A program made the translations under genes and the position numbers. From Nageia nagi (Eukaryota; Pinophyta), in contig JBITNC010000001.1 of assembly GCA_050084985.1 (NCBI GenBank), forward strand, positions 139,500,001-139,564,000: a DNA stretch of 64,000 nt, read 5' to 3'. Below are positions 35,360 through 47,574 of this stretch, one piece after another. The notes beneath the pieces are model-generated. The model saw only the letters and a program-made list of their open reading frames with translations. It did no database searches and was not told the DNA's origin. How positions within the stretch are numbered: the first letter of the stretch is position 1; every line of letters starts with the position of its first letter.

Positions 35360-36565
35360 TTTGATCATAATGTTGGAATTTGACTTAAAAAGCCAGCTAA
35401 AAAGTATGTCATTCTTAGTGATATCTTGTATAGGAAATCTTATGGGGATGCACTTCTTAGATGTCTTATGCAAAATGAAGTAGATTTGGCTATTTATCAA
35501 GCTCATGATGGTGTTTATGGTGGTCATTTCAATTCTAAACATGTTTATCAACAATTTCTTAGACTTAGTTATTATTGGCCTATTATACTTGAAGATTACA
35601 AAATGCATATTAGAGAATGTGAGCAATATCAAAATAATGCTAGATTGCAACCTTCTCCTTCTCATGAATTGCACTCTATTGTATCTCCTTGGCTATTTTC
35701 TATATGGGCACTTAATTTTATTTGTAAGATTAATTTTGTTTTAAGATATGGATAGAACATTATCATTATAGCTACAAAATACTTCACTAAATGGGTGGAG
35801 GTCATACCTATGAAGTCATTGAAGGGATATAAAATTATTGATTTCCTTTTTGAATTTATTATTTCTAAATATGGCATTCCTTATAATATGCTAATGGAAA
35901 ATGGTCCTAGCTTAAGGGGCAATGAAGTTAAAGAATTTTGTGCTAAATATCATATTGAAAGGAAGTTCTCCTCTCCTTATTATCTTCAAGGCAATGGTTA
36001 AGCTAAAGCATCCAACAAAATCATAAAAAGCATCTTATCCAAAATTGTAGTGCAACATGGTAAATATTAGCATGAATAAGTTACCTATGCTTTGTGGGCC
36101 TATAGAAACAATATTAGAATATTTATAGGTGTCACTCCTTTCTCCCTCATGTATGGAGATGAAGCTATTGTTCCTCTAGAACTTTAAGTCCCATCCCCTT
36201 GTATCTCACTATATGGTCTCATTCTAGATGAAGATAGATGAAAATATAGATTAACCTAGCCAGAATTCTTAGATGAAAAAATAATCAATCCTTTTGAACA
36301 CCTTCATGCCTATCACTCTCGCATCCAAAAATCCTATATCAATAAAATCATCCCTAAAGAGTTCAAAATAGGTGACCTTGTCCTGAAAGAGAACCTTGCC
36401 AACACCAAAGCACTTGAAAATGAAAAAAAAATAAGAGAAGTTTGAGCCCAATTGGATTGGTCCTTTCATTGTCATTACCAACTATGGAAAAGGTACATGT
36501 AAATTATCAATAATCAAAGGTAAGGAATAATGCAATCCTATAAACATCATGTACCTAAATTAGTT
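35360..36565 (+). pseudogene. G1 integrase
   Basis: The 109-codon frame 35426-35755 carries the zinc-binding region (AHDGVYGGHFN, then RECEQYQ, where the second Cys is now Tyr) and the start of the core. The core continues in 35795-36001 (FTKWVEVIPMKS, GIPYNMLMENGPSLRGNEV). The first catalytic Asp reads Asn (ALNFICK) and the second Glu (ENGP), so the DDE triad is broken. [14 protein letters not shown] and the C-terminal FIVITNYGKGT stretch end near 36565. It would insert the cDNA. Confidence 0.85.
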
Positions 36566-37175
36566 TCATGTCTAATACCACTTTTTCCTATCAATATATG
36601 TTTTCATATTTCTATAAACTAACACTACAGGTCTAAAGCTTTCATAACCCAATGGTGTTTCTCTATTTAGATTGCCACCACTACATTCACATCACATCAG
36701 AAAATAGGTAAAAGGTCCAATAGGTATCATTCCTACTTATCACTTCAAAAATTGTTAAAAATTTTAGTTTATCATATATATATTATCAACTAATTCTTTG
36801 CAAGCAAGGATCATCATCATCAAAAAAGTGTCTATTAAAGTACAATATTTTGGGGCAACCAAACTACATGTCCTCATCAAGGGGGTCACTATCATCCAAA
36901 TTCAATGGCAACATGGTGCCTTGGGGAAACCAAGCTAGTTCAAACATCCAATCATCATACATTATTCTTTGTCTTTGATTACTTTGTGATGCATCACACT
37001 TCATGTCTCAACCAAGTCAAAGAGGGGGCATAACATCAATAAACTTGAAGCATATAAAACCATTGGCAAATGTCACAACATCATGGAATACTGTTTTACT
37101 CTAATCTATTTTTCTTGAATATACTTTGAATTGTGTTTTTGACTTCCCTCAAAATCATGTTCAATGTGGGGCATA
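36566..37175 (+). other. G1 3' untranslated region
   Basis: Noncoding. A GGGGCAACCAAACTACATG-like box near 36851 recurs as TTGGGGAAACCAAGCTAG near 36932. The purine-containing CAATGTGGGGCA just before 37176 is the candidate polypurine tract. Confidence 0.6.
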
Positions 37176-37911
37176 TATTAACACCTAAAAAGGAATTTTA
37201 AATTAATTAAACTCCTTTTTTACATATGTAAAGTCTATTTATTTAATTACTTAAATAAATATCTAATATATATAAAGTACACATTAATCTACCTTTATGT
37301 CTTATGGTAACAGGTGGTTTGGCCTCACAATAAGCCCAAGAAGGAGTCTTAGGATCTATCTATTACCTATAAAGGTGTAGGTGTGTTCATGATCATTGGT
37401 ACACTTACAATCATCATGTATCATCCCAAAACCTTGATAGGTGGCAATTATAATGGTCTTTAATATTGGTGTTTCTTAATGCCACCTATCAATATGGAAG
37501 TTTTTATACTTTGAGCATTCTTGTGATCTAAACCCCATTCGTATGCACTTTTTCATGAATCAAAGGTCTGACATTGATAGCAAACCAAGAGCAAGGTCAA
37601 TATGAGAATATAGTGAAACATCACCATTGGGTTCTAAGTGCCATCACTAGGTTCCTAAGAGGTCTATGGTTCCATCTTTAGGCACAACTCATTGTTTGTC
37701 ACCATTCACCTAAAAATTGCCTTCGTTCATCAACATAGGTAAGTCACATGTTGTATCTTTCATTTTCTAGTATTAATAGGTTAGAGTTTAGGAAATCCAC
37801 ATTGCTCATGTTCTCCATTTATTATCTATTAGAAAATTTATTAACTTTGCATTTTATTATCCCTTTAACTGTATTTAGGTTTATTTATTTCTTCCATTTA
37901 TAGTTAAAACA
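37176..37911 (+). repeat. G1 3' LTR
   Basis: 736 bp, matching 27436-28172. Its first dinucleotide is TA in place of TG, a G-to-A change at the terminal base that integrase would need. Ends TTAAAACA. Confidence 0.9.
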
Positions 37912-37916
37912 ATACT
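37912..37916. repeat. Target site duplication of G1, right
   Basis: ATACT, identical to 27431-27435. Confidence 0.85.
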
Positions 37917-38260
37917 ATTACAATAGCAAATAGTCCTCTAAACTATAATATCCTTGAATCACCTTGAATCATATCTATATGATCAATTATGAAATTTATG
38001 AGTCAAAACCACTCTAAACAATCTTCAATAATACATGATTTATCACCTTTGAAATGAAATGGATGAAAAAATGATTTAGCTATTAAAATTTCCCTTGGCT
38101 CTTCAAATTCCAAGAAAATGACTATAAGAAAATTACTATTGATGGTCTATAATGGATAATTGTTAATATTTTGAGGAATGTTAGTGTCCTTATTTTTTCT
38201 AAGTTAACTCACCAAATTTTATAGATATATTTAATTTTGATCATGAAAACCCTTGGTGAC
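37912..38260 (+). repeat. Repeat H, right part
   Basis: Continues the H repeat after G1 (ATTACAATAG, then TCAAAACCACTCT) and matches 57390-57710, ending in a TATAGATATATTTAATTTTG stretch also found at the chromovirus array border. Confidence 0.7.
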
Positions 38261-38940
38261 AATTTTCACTCCTAAAATTAAACTCCAAAAGTGAACCTTT
38301 TTTTATCAAACTTTACCAAAAGAAAGTGGACAAACAACTAGATTTAATTTTTTTTTAGAGTTGATTAGGTAAACAATGCTATATCATGTTCTAACCAATA
38401 TGAAGTTTTAAAAAGTTTAATTTAAAATTTCTTATGTGTTGAGAGCACCTCAAAATATATTTTTTTATTAATTACTTTTATCTTAAGTCAAATCATTAGA
38501 GGAGGTGGGTGGAAAATGATTATTTATGTTTTGAAATATATTTTAGCTCCTTCTTATGATCAAATTTTCTAAAGGGCCTTCAGTTTGAAAATGAGTGAGA
38601 TCTTCTCAAAGAACATTTCCATTCTTAATTGGGTCTAAATGGAGACCAACACCAAACTCATCCAATAAGGAGGTTGGAGAATGTTTTGAGTGACTATGAA
38701 GATATAGTAGTCTATGTTGAAGAGGGGGGAAAGTTTTCATGAGGTGAGAATGATAAATGATATATAGTTGATATTGGTCTTGGGGTATAATAATAGGAGA
38801 AGAAATCATGTACATACAATGAGTCAAAGAGGGATACTATGACCTCTTACAAAGGTTGTAGGCATATAATATTAGAATTGTGTGTTAATGTGAAGGTTAT
38901 GTACCTTAGATTAAAAGTATTTACATTATGGAGGGGAGTA
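38261..38940. other. AT-rich stretch, no gene recognised
   Basis: No domain readable. The 73-codon minus frame at 38606-38827 resembles nothing known to me. Confidence 0.4.
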
Positions 38941-39258
38941 TCTAATGGCCTGGGAGAAAGATTGTCCAATAGGCACATTAACCAATGAGCCTTGTTGGTG
39001 TGGGATTGAAAGGGACCCATGAGAGATGTTTATATTTCTTAGTACATGCATGGTTATATTCCTTGGTGGTTTGTTACTATATAGATTGAAATACCTTTTT
39101 TCATTATTTGGATGATAAGTAAAATTTCTTATATCATGAGTTGTTCTTCTAGTTGTATTTTCATGTTTGATTATGTAGTATCAAAGGTGAAGAATTCATT
39201 ATAAAATCTAGCCATAATACTCCAAGCATGAAGTCACTCATAGTTGTATTGCATGATA
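38930..39258 (+). repeat. Possible LTR fragment with polypurine tract
   Basis: TTATGGAGGGGAG (38932-38944) is a plausible polypurine tract and is followed by TATCTAATGG. A TATATAG box near 39080 and a possible CA end near 39258 would fit a short copia LTR. The expected TG start is absent, so this is tentative. Confidence 0.3.
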
Positions 39259-39369
39259 CAGTGATACCGATTCCTTTACATTTCTAGATGTTACTCAATC
39301 ATAGTTAAGGTATGAAATTGTTCATCATTACATTTCATTAAAGTAATATCAATGCTTTCTTTTTATTAT

Positions 39370-40250
39370 GAGTATTTCTCAATTATATCAAATGTGAAAA
39401 TATCAATAATGTGTATCTTACTCATATTTAAAATTTAATATCTTATTTGCTTATAAAGCTAAGTAATTTAAATAGGTTGGGTGAATGTTAACGCCACTAA
39501 TCAGAGTGTGCAAAAGTAATTAGTTATCTAAAAAAATGAAAAATTATTAGATTTCTAATGAACATATACCATTTTATACTTAATCTCTTCCTCATAAAAT
39601 TATTGTAACAATTTTAGAAATAGCTCTATTGAAATATTTAATGATATGGTGATTTTTGAAAGAGTATTGTAGGTAGAAGATCTTAAGTATATTACATTCT
39701 ATTCAAAGGTATGCAAATACTTTGTTTCTAAATTGATTTATTCTTATTATTGTAAATATCATATCATTTGAATTATGTTGATTCTTATTATAGGAAATTA
39801 GTATAAAATGGAAGAAATAGGAGATATAGATATTGAACTACAATTTTTGTTTGTTAACATTAATGATGAGAATGAAGTCATGAAGTGGCTATTTGTAGTA
39901 GATTCAAACACTCAAGGAAGAGATTTAAAAATCATGTAGATATAATGGCATCATATGAGAAATGTAGAGGTTTTATTTTACATTCACCATAAGAAGATGT
40001 TGATATCACTTGGGAACATAGCAAGGACATCAAAAAATTTGATATTATCATGGAGGAGAAAATACAAATGACCCTTAGAAAGTTTACTAATGAAAAGTTT
40101 TGTATTGAACAATTCAATAGTTCAATTCCAATAATAACCATTTCATATTCATTACCAAGTGTGATTTTCCTTGCTAAATAAGATAAGAAAAGATAGCATG
40201 CATTCAAGAATATAGAAAAGGTTTTGAAAACTATGAAAAAGCTTGGTATT
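39370..40250 (+). mobile_element. Gypsy 3' module, copy X2
   Basis: Aligns with X1 (about 3700-3200, minus) and partly with X3 (54500-54670). Shared landmarks are ATCAATAATGTGTAT, AAGTAATTTAAA and GCAAAAGTAATTAG. At 39809 a frame MEEIGDIDIE with SNTQGRDL has a counterpart in X1 (MDFKRQ with PNTQGMQ), so a short protein-coding stretch may once have been present. No known domain. Confidence 0.55.
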
Positions 40251-40720
40251 TAGCAAAAAGAAAGAACTACAATATTAATTTTTAATGATTTTTTTTGCTA
40301 TATTTTCTTCTATAAATTTTGATGAAAAGAATGAGGTGGAATTCATGAAAATTGAATTTTTGGATGATGGCCATAATTTGAACATAGATCTTATAGAGAT
40401 TTATTTGGATGATCCTTTTATGGAGTCCACTATTATTTATGGCAATTCACCTACTAACTCCCCATCTCTATAGTTTCTAGATTTTTAAGAGGCTAGAAGT
40501 GACACTCTCTAAGTAGATGTAGATGTTTCCCATATCCAACCTTGTTTGTGTGCCACTAAAAATACAAAGAGATGAAAAGGGATTAGAAGGAAAAAATGGA
40601 AATCATATGAGATTAAAGAGCTAGTTCTTTATAGGAGGGAGATGAATCAAAATTGTATTACTCATAAACCTAACATGGAATTTTTATTTTTTGGATCTAT
40701 TAATCCTAATAAACCAAAAA
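40251..40720. other. Noncoding stretch, possible leader of a minus-strand element
   Basis: A 62-codon plus-strand frame (40285-40473) is acidic but matches no family I know. If the primer site at 40722-40734 is real, this is the leader and gag start of an element on the minus strand. Confidence 0.35.
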
Positions 40721-40721
40721 A

Positions 40722-40734
40722 GGCTCGGATACCA
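40722..40734 (-). promoter_or_regulatory. Primer binding site (initiator Met tRNA type)
   Basis: Minus strand TGGTATCCGAGCC, one base different from the TGGTATCAGAGCC site used by many plant copia elements. Three bases away, at 40737-40738, the minus strand has the CA that would end the LTR. Confidence 0.6.
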
Positions 40735-40736
40735 AT

Positions 40737-41100
40737 TGAAGAATTTGAGGTATCACAATCAACAAAATAATTATTATAGTCAAATCTAAAGTAGCCATGG
40801 TCAAATAAATACCAATTCATGGTAAAACAAGTTCATTGTTTGGAAGACTAAAGTTTCTAATACTAGGAATAGTACAAAAGTTGTATCATTGCACTTTGAG
40901 GCTGATGAGGATTAAGGGTTATTATTTAGGGATTAGGATTTAATGGTTATTATTTAGAGATTAATGGTTATGATAAGACCCTAAAATAGTTTTAGCTATA
41001 AATATGTTTTAACTCTAAAATTGTTCAAGGGGAGAATAGGAATGGGAAGGGAAGAAATATATTAGATATGTCCTCACAAATAACTAAAATATAATTAAAT
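40737..41100 (-). repeat. LTR end of a minus-strand element
   Basis: Sequence beyond the primer site should be a 5' LTR on the minus strand. Two close repeats of GGTTATTATTTAG(G/A)GATTA lie at 40918-40965. The other LTR border is not visible. Confidence 0.35.
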
Positions 41101-42060
41101 AAATATATACATAATAAATATAAATATCATCACAATATAGCTTGAAATGAAATATCATTACAATATACCTCTATGAAACTTTTTGCTATCACTCCCTCAC
41201 TAAGCCTACTTTATATTTCGTAATGATAATGATAGGGAATCTAATATATTATAATGGATATGTAGCCCATACTAACGTATAGTGGAATCTTTTTATAGTA
41301 AGGGGGATATTTGTTTTTATAAGGGACTTGGGATCTTATTTAATTATAGGCAACATTTTTTTATACAAGTAGTGCCAAAAGTGAGTAATATAAAATTCCT
41401 AGGTCAATAACTAGTTGGTGGAGGATTGACATGGGGAACATTAAAATATTTTAATGGAGACCTTAAAGTGGAGATACATCACTAAAGTGGTTATGTGGTA
41501 TCTTATGCTAACTATGCTAAATTTTTTTAAGTGGGTATCCTCTAAAGGATCATTGCCTTCCATTTTTCTTATGGGTAATATTTTGCACTCCAATGGATCC
41601 AATTTTTTTTAATCTTGGTTCATGAGTGTAATTGTTTTAGTCCCACTTTATAATTTTAAGGGCATGTGGTATTTTCTTGCAACTATGCATTTTTTTTAGC
41701 TGTAAGTGGCCTTCAATGTAAATTATTTATAGTGTTATGAACATAGGTTTTATTATCATTATTGCAACCCTTATTATTATCATGTGCAAAGTTTTCCAAG
41801 TATTGCAATTTTTTTCAAAATATTAGACTTAGATGAATTAATTTTAGCATTAATTGGTAATGTCCATATTTTGCACATTTTGCAATTTATAATGCATTTT
41901 TGTTCTTATATATTTTATTATGACAAAGAAAAAGGGAAGGATGCATTAATTATTAAATACTATATTGTGCTTAAAAATGCTTATACTTAAAAATTAAGTA
42001 TTGTCATATTGCGCATCTATTGTTATACTTGTTTATTTGCAATACTATTTTGCACCTTGT
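41101..42060. other. AT-rich stretch before the tandem repeat zone
   Basis: No gene recognised. The 68-codon frame at 41784-41990 has no similarity I can name. Confidence 0.4.
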
Positions 42061-42061
42061 T

Positions 42062-42740
42062 ACAAATTAAGCACTTGTTGTGGATGTGCATTGTGAGCAC
42101 TATCCTTGGTTGCAAATTAAGCACTTGTTGTGGATGTGCATTATGAGTACTATCCTTGGTTTCAAATTAAATATTATTGTGGATGTGCATTGTGAGCACT
42201 ATCCTTGGTTGCAAATTAAGCACTTGTTGATGTGCATTAATCTTTGGTTGTAAATTAAGTATTTTTGTGGATGTGCATTGTGAACACTATCCTTGGTTAC
42301 AAATTAAGTACTTGTTGATGTGCACTAATCTTTGGTTCCAAATTAAGTGTTGTCATATTGTATATTTATACTTGTAATACTATTTTACACCTTACTGCAA
42401 ATAAAGCACTTGTTGTGTATGTGCATTGTGAGAACTATCCTTGGTTGCAAATAAAGCACTTGTTGTGGATGTACATTGTAAGCACTATCCTTCATTAGAA
42501 ATTAAGTATTGTTGTGGATGTGCATTGTGAGAACTATTGTTGGTTGCAAATTAAGCACTTATTTATGTGCACTAATCTTTGGTTGTAAATTAAGTATTGT
42601 TGTGTATGTGCCTTGTGAGCACTATCCTTGGTTACAAATTAAGCACTTATTGATGTGCACTAATATTTGGTTGCAAATTAAGTATTGTTGTGGATGTGCA
42701 TTATGAGCATTATTCCTTGGTTGCAAATTAAGTATTGTTT
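42062..42740 (+). repeat. 50-bp minisatellite with 40-bp variant
   Basis: Unit GCAAATTAAGCACTTGTTGT followed by GGATGTGCATTGTGAGCACT and ATCCTTGGTT, about 14 units, some shortened to about 40 bp (GTTGATGTGCA then CTAATCTTTGGTT). The ATTTTGCACCTT lead-in at 42045 recurs as ATTTTACACCTT near 42382, so a block of several units was also duplicated as a whole. Confidence 0.9.
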
Positions 42741-43409
42741 TATATTGCATTAAGATGTTTTATGTGCATTAAACTATAAAATGCTATTTATGTATATCTA
42801 CACATTAGTTACTATGGAAACTTTTGAACTTCAAAAACTAATACTATTATGCATATGATTTGAAGAACTATAAAATGCTTGTGTAATATTTCTTAAATTG
42901 CCTTTATCCTCATTTATTTTGCACATTAGTTATCTTAGATAGATATATATTTTTTGTGCACACATTTGTTGTTGAAATAGAGTTTGTAAACTTTCAACAT
43001 TAGAAATATTGTGTATTCTTGGATAGAATATTATCCTCAAAATGTTTTATGCATCTTAATATACTTGTTGGCATGCAAATTTTTTAAACTTTCTCCATAT
43101 GTTTTACTAAGAATTTTAATAATGTAATATTACTCTTGATTTGAAAAGGATGTGTACAAGTACTATTGGGAAATGTACATTCCTCTCTCCATTTGTAGAG
43201 TTTTATATTATGCTACACTTCTTGATAAAGTTACTAAGTTACTGTTAAGGGGAAGTATAAAATGCAAGTTTATTTACTATTTTTATGGTTGAAAGTTTAT
43301 CCATGTTGATGGATTGTGCCGTATTTTTTAGTTTCATGCTAAGAAGTTGGATCTTTGTTGATATATTAAGTCACATTGCTAGAAATTATAAAACCCAAGC
43401 AATTTTTTG

Positions 43410-43910
43410 GTTGACTATAAGTATTATCTTGGAATCTCTATGATTGCGTATAGTGCAACTCAAACCCAAGCATCTTTATAACACCCAAGGAATGTTTTGG
43501 TTGAATATATGTATTGGCTTGGTATCTTTGTGATGACTTATAGTGCAATTCAAACCTAAGTATATGTTAATTTTTGACTATAAGTATTGGCTTGGCATAT
43601 TTTTGATGACTTATAGTGCAACTCAAATCCAAACATATTTTCATATCATTTACTATAAGTATTGGCTTGGCATCCACAGTGATGACATATAGTGTAACAT
43701 GATATATACACTTACTTATGGTTAGTTTGCCTTGTGGGGGAACTATTTTTTAAATAATTGATGTACACCTTTGTGGGACTTTTTCTCTATGGTGAAATGT
43801 ATGGTACTCTCTATTACATTTTCTCAATATTTGATCAACACATACTTTATATATACAAGTGACTATAAGTATTGGCTTGGCATCTTCATGATGACTTATA
43901 GTGCACTAGT
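43410..43910 (+). repeat. Dispersed hairpin repeat (about five units)
   Basis: Each unit has GACTATAAGTATTGGCTTGG and, about 20-25 bases later, GATGACTTATAGTGCA. ACTATAAGT and ACTTATAGT are exact reverse complements, so every unit can form a 9-bp stem. Spacing is 70-200 bp. Confidence 0.8.
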
Positions 43911-44085
43911 GGCCACACTCTTTTTTTTTTTCCTTTCATGGTGGAAGATATATCCATGATGATGGATTGATTGTACATTTGTGATGAAATTTGAATCCAT
44001 CTTCATGGATTAATGCTACCAAATTTCTTCCTTTCTCTCTTAACTAGTAGCATGGTAAAGATGAATTTATTGTTATGCATTCTTA

Positions 44086-44325
44086 ACTCACTCTTAGTAA
44101 AGTTAAACTTATTTATTATGAATTCTTGACTTACTTTTGGTAAAGTTAAGCTTATTTTTTGTAGCATATTGACTTACTCTTGGTGAAGTTGAGCTTATTT
44201 ATTATGAAGTCTTGACTCACTCTTGGTAAAGTCAATCTTATGGCATCTTGACTCACTCTTGGTAAAGTCAAGCTTATTTGTTATGGCATATTAACTCACT
44301 TTTTGTAAAGTCAAGTTTATTTATG
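44086..44325 (+). repeat. 43-bp tandem repeat, about six units
   Basis: Unit of type ACTCACTCTTGGTAAAGTCA then AGCTTATTTATTATG and a short end; four units are 43 bp, one is 36 bp. It lies 170 bp before a polypurine tract. Confidence 0.85.
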
Positions 44326-44498
44326 GAAAATTATGGCCTTGTGCATCTTTATGTGGTAGTTAAGATGGCATTTTATGGCTTGTGAATAATATTTTTGCCT
44401 TTTTAAAATCTTGACGTAAGTGTTTGGTCAAGTTGGCATTTTATTTGTGGCATAATTAATGTCACATTGTCACATGTATTTATTTGATGAAGTTATCA

Positions 44499-44509
44499 TC
44501 AAGGGGGAG
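44499..44509 (+). promoter_or_regulatory. Polypurine tract, copia type
   Basis: TCAAGGGGGAG, the form usually found just before a copia 3' LTR. The next bases (AAAAATATCATATT) do not start with TG, so the LTR that belonged here is missing, rearranged, or is the one at 45150. Confidence 0.5.
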
Positions 44510-45149
44510 AAAAATATCATATTAAATGTGATGAAACCCTCATATATCACAAATACAAAAGAAAAAATGATAAAAAGAAAATAAATAAATAAATCAATTT
44601 TTTATTTTTATTTTGATGCATATCAATTGGTTGATAGTGTACATGTCTTGATATATGCACATATGATATTGTTAAATATCATGTTATGTTGTGCTCATAT
44701 GGATGATCATACTATGTTATGATGATGATACATGATTTTATGGACATGTGATATTCTTAAATATCATAATTGATTATATATGTCATCCTTATTATTGTGC
44801 ATTTGTGGTTACTAGGAATCTTTATATGCTTTATTATGATTAGTGAATGATAGTATGATTCACTTCATGTTGATATGAATGTATGATGCTTCTAACTGAT
44901 CTTGTTATGAGCTACTTGTAGCTTGCAAGTTTTCTCTAATGATTGCAAGTTACTTGTGATAGTAGCTTTTAGACTTCTTATTAGGTCATGGACCTTCAAC
45001 CTTCTCTCCTTTTTAAAGTCTCAAAATGACTCCTATTTCTCAAAATTGTAAAGCCTTGTTTGGTTATATGTACACTTTGTAGCATGAGTAAAACCTCTTT
45101 GTAAAATCATTATTTTTTTAATCATTTCCAAAATAACATTAAGATGGAG
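44510..45149. other. AT-rich stretch ending in a polypurine tract
   Basis: No gene. AAGATGGAG at 45141-45149 directly precedes a TGTTAG LTR start. A GCAAGTT box occurs near 44925 and 44944. Confidence 0.45.
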
Positions 45150-45770
45150 TGTTAGAATTATAATTTTATTTATATTATTGTTAAATTAATATGATTTAGT
45201 ATATTAATAATCACCTAAAGTTATTTATTAGGTGTTAATGAGGTTCATGCATGATGGGTGGAATAGTATTCTCCACTCAACTTAAAATAGTATTTGTTAG
45301 GTGGAATAGTGTTTCCACTAACAATTAAATGTAATTTTATATTGTAACATAGGGTTAACTAACTAATTATTATTATGTTATTTAACTACCTAAGGTTAGT
45401 TTTGAGTTTGATAAAAAGAGCTCATATTATGAAGATTTGTAAGGTAATGGGAAGTAGATAGAAATATGGTTGTAAAGATGTTAGTATAGATCTTAGTTAG
45501 TAAGGTATTACGTATGCAAGTTATTCTTGATGCTATAAAGAGACATGGTTGAAATCCATGAGAGTATACATGATTTTCAAAGTATAGAGAAAAGGAGGCC
45601 TAAAGTGGACTCCATGTGATGGAAGACCAACTATACATCTTATGTTACTATATGAGAATACTTCTTGTGTTCTTAATTTTAGAATGATTAATTGCTATAT
45701 ATGATAGAGGTCCTACAAGTGTTCTTGGGTTATGAAATCCTCCAATTCCATCAATTGCATGGAATCAACA
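45150..45770 (+). repeat. Copia-type LTR
   Basis: Starts TGTTAGAATTATAA after a polypurine tract and ends GGAATCAACA at 45770, about 621 bp. A TATA-like GATAAAAAG lies near 45410. Internally it has two GGTGGAATAGT boxes (45257, 45299). At 45771 it abuts a minus-strand gypsy integrase fragment, so the element probably inserted there. Confidence 0.6.
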
Positions 45771-45779
45771 CATAAATCT

Positions 45780-47570
45780 TCCTAAAATGATCTATCACAT
45801 CAAATAAATAATCATGATCCTTTTTATTCAATGTCAATCCACCTATACAATCCATAAATATATTTTTTCAAGGATAATTAAGAACTAAAAGTGGTTGATA
45901 CAAATCTAATTTTCTATTTCATAGCTTGCTTGCACAATACATAACACATACTCATATATATTTTACAACTTCTTCTTGTATTTTTAGCTATTTTTTAAAA
46001 TTCAAAATAATTAGTAATTTTTTTAAATATATGTCTCTCTTATCAACTAAACTCTTTTAGCCTCCAGTACACATAACAAACCCAACTTGTAAAGAACCCC
46101 ACCAATAATATCAAATCCTTCATAGCTTTAAAATTTACTATAGAATAATGTTTTAGTTTTTGATACACCTTTATAATGTCTAAATAATACAAATAATCCT
46201 CTTGAAATAACTCCTACATAAATATACAAAACCACATAAATGATAGAAATACAAATTTATCTTGCTAGAGGATCATTGTTGGCTTATTAATGATCATTAA
46301 TAGCTTATTTTTTGTAGTTGGAGGATAGTTGATGGCTCTTTTTCCTATAGTATAAGGTTTGTATAACATATATATAATCTTATTTGTACTTCTATTTTTT
46401 ATTTCAGTACCAAATGAAATTGTTGTAAAAATCTCATCTATCGATAATATTATATTTGTTGTAACTTCAATTGATTTTATAGATATTGTAATTATTGATG
46501 ATTAGTATGTATTATTATATCCTTACCTATTAGATAATGCTTTCCCTTCTTGACAATCTATTTTAGAGCATAAAACTCTTTATCATAAGTAGGATAATTC
46601 AAAATTACCCTACTAAAATTTTCAAAATGATAACAAATTGGTTTTCTCCCTTGTACAAAAACTACTTCCATAGCATACTCACTAGCATTAGTCTCAATAT
46701 CAAAAGGTTTCTATAAATTAGAGAGTTCTAGCACAAGTGGATTAATGATTTTATGTTTTAGGAAATTAAAAGAGTCTTGTTGTTTCTTTCCCCATGTCAA
46801 ACTTTACCTCTTACCCATTATTTCCTACAAAGGTGAAGCAATTATAGATAAATAAAGAATAAAATTTCTCAAATGTTAGACAACCCTATGAAAACTACTT
46901 ATCTTCATCACATATTTTAGCTTTGGCCAATAAAAAATGGATCTTACATTTATGGGATCAATCTTGATGTTTCCACGACCAACAATATGGCCTAAATACA
47001 CCAAATATTTCTTATCAAACTTATATTTATTTCTCTTCCAATATAATTTTGCATCTTGTAAAGTTTGAACAATTTTTATAATATATGTAAGATTATCTTC
47101 TCATATAGAACTATATATAAGTATATCATCCAAGTATATAGCAAAAATATAATCAATAAAAGTTCTAAGGACTTGATTCATTACCCTCAACAACATGGTT
47201 GGTATGTTATATAAACCAATAGATAAAACAAGCCACTCAAATAGGGCTTATCTTATTTTTAAGGTTATTTTTCAAATTTCTTTCTCATCGATCCTTACTA
47301 ACCACTCCTCAAGTACAACTTAGCAAAGCATTTTTTTCCTTGTAAGTGATGCATGAGATCATCTATTTGAGGAAATGGATAGTGATTCTTAATAGTTATC
47401 TTATTCAAATCCCTATAATCAATACACATTCTCCATTAACTATCCTTGTTTGGCACTAGAATAATGAGTGTCTTGCATGGATATGTACTAGATATAATCA
47501 CACTTTGATTTACTAACTCCTAAACTTGATTCTTGAGCTCTCTAATGATTTCAAATATTTATTTATTAGT
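45780..47570 (-). pseudogene. Gypsy pol remnant G3: RT, RNase H, integrase start
   Basis: Minus strand from 47570: [40 protein letters not shown]; then DYIFAIYLDDILIYSS with the catalytic YLDD intact (47125-47136); YLGHIVGRGNIKIDP; and the RNase H start KPFDIETNASEYAMEVV to NYPTYDKEFYALK (about 46720-46560). At about 45960-45790 the integrase core starts (DLYQPLLVLNYP, IFMDCIGGLTLN, HDYLFDVIDHF). The layout is that of chromovirus-type gypsy elements. Stops are scattered. It ends against the copia LTR. Confidence 0.8.
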
Positions 47571-47574
47571 TTAA

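Larger units (their letters stand above)
27436..37911 (+). mobile_element. Complete Tat-like Ty3/gypsy element G1
   Basis: A 10476-bp element with both LTRs and a 5-bp target duplication. Internal order is gag, protease, RT, RNase H, a second (archaeal-type) RNase H, integrase; the second RNase H is a known mark of the Tat lineage. All frames carry stops. A later insertion splits the second RNase H (33041-34984), and a noncoding stretch separates protease from RT. The two LTRs differ at roughly one position in eight over the first 180 bp by eye, so the insertion is old. Confidence 0.9.

Noticed and set aside
35102-35674. 190-codon minus-strand open frame
   Set aside because: It is the reverse complement of the G1 second RNase H and integrase, whose plus-strand translation matches known motifs.
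42062-42740. CRISPR-like direct repeats
   Set aside because: Units are contiguous without unique spacers, and the window is plant nuclear DNA.
43771-43959. Small membrane protein (hydrophobic 62-codon frame)
   Set aside because: Spans a hairpin repeat and a poly-T run; no conservation with sister repeat units.
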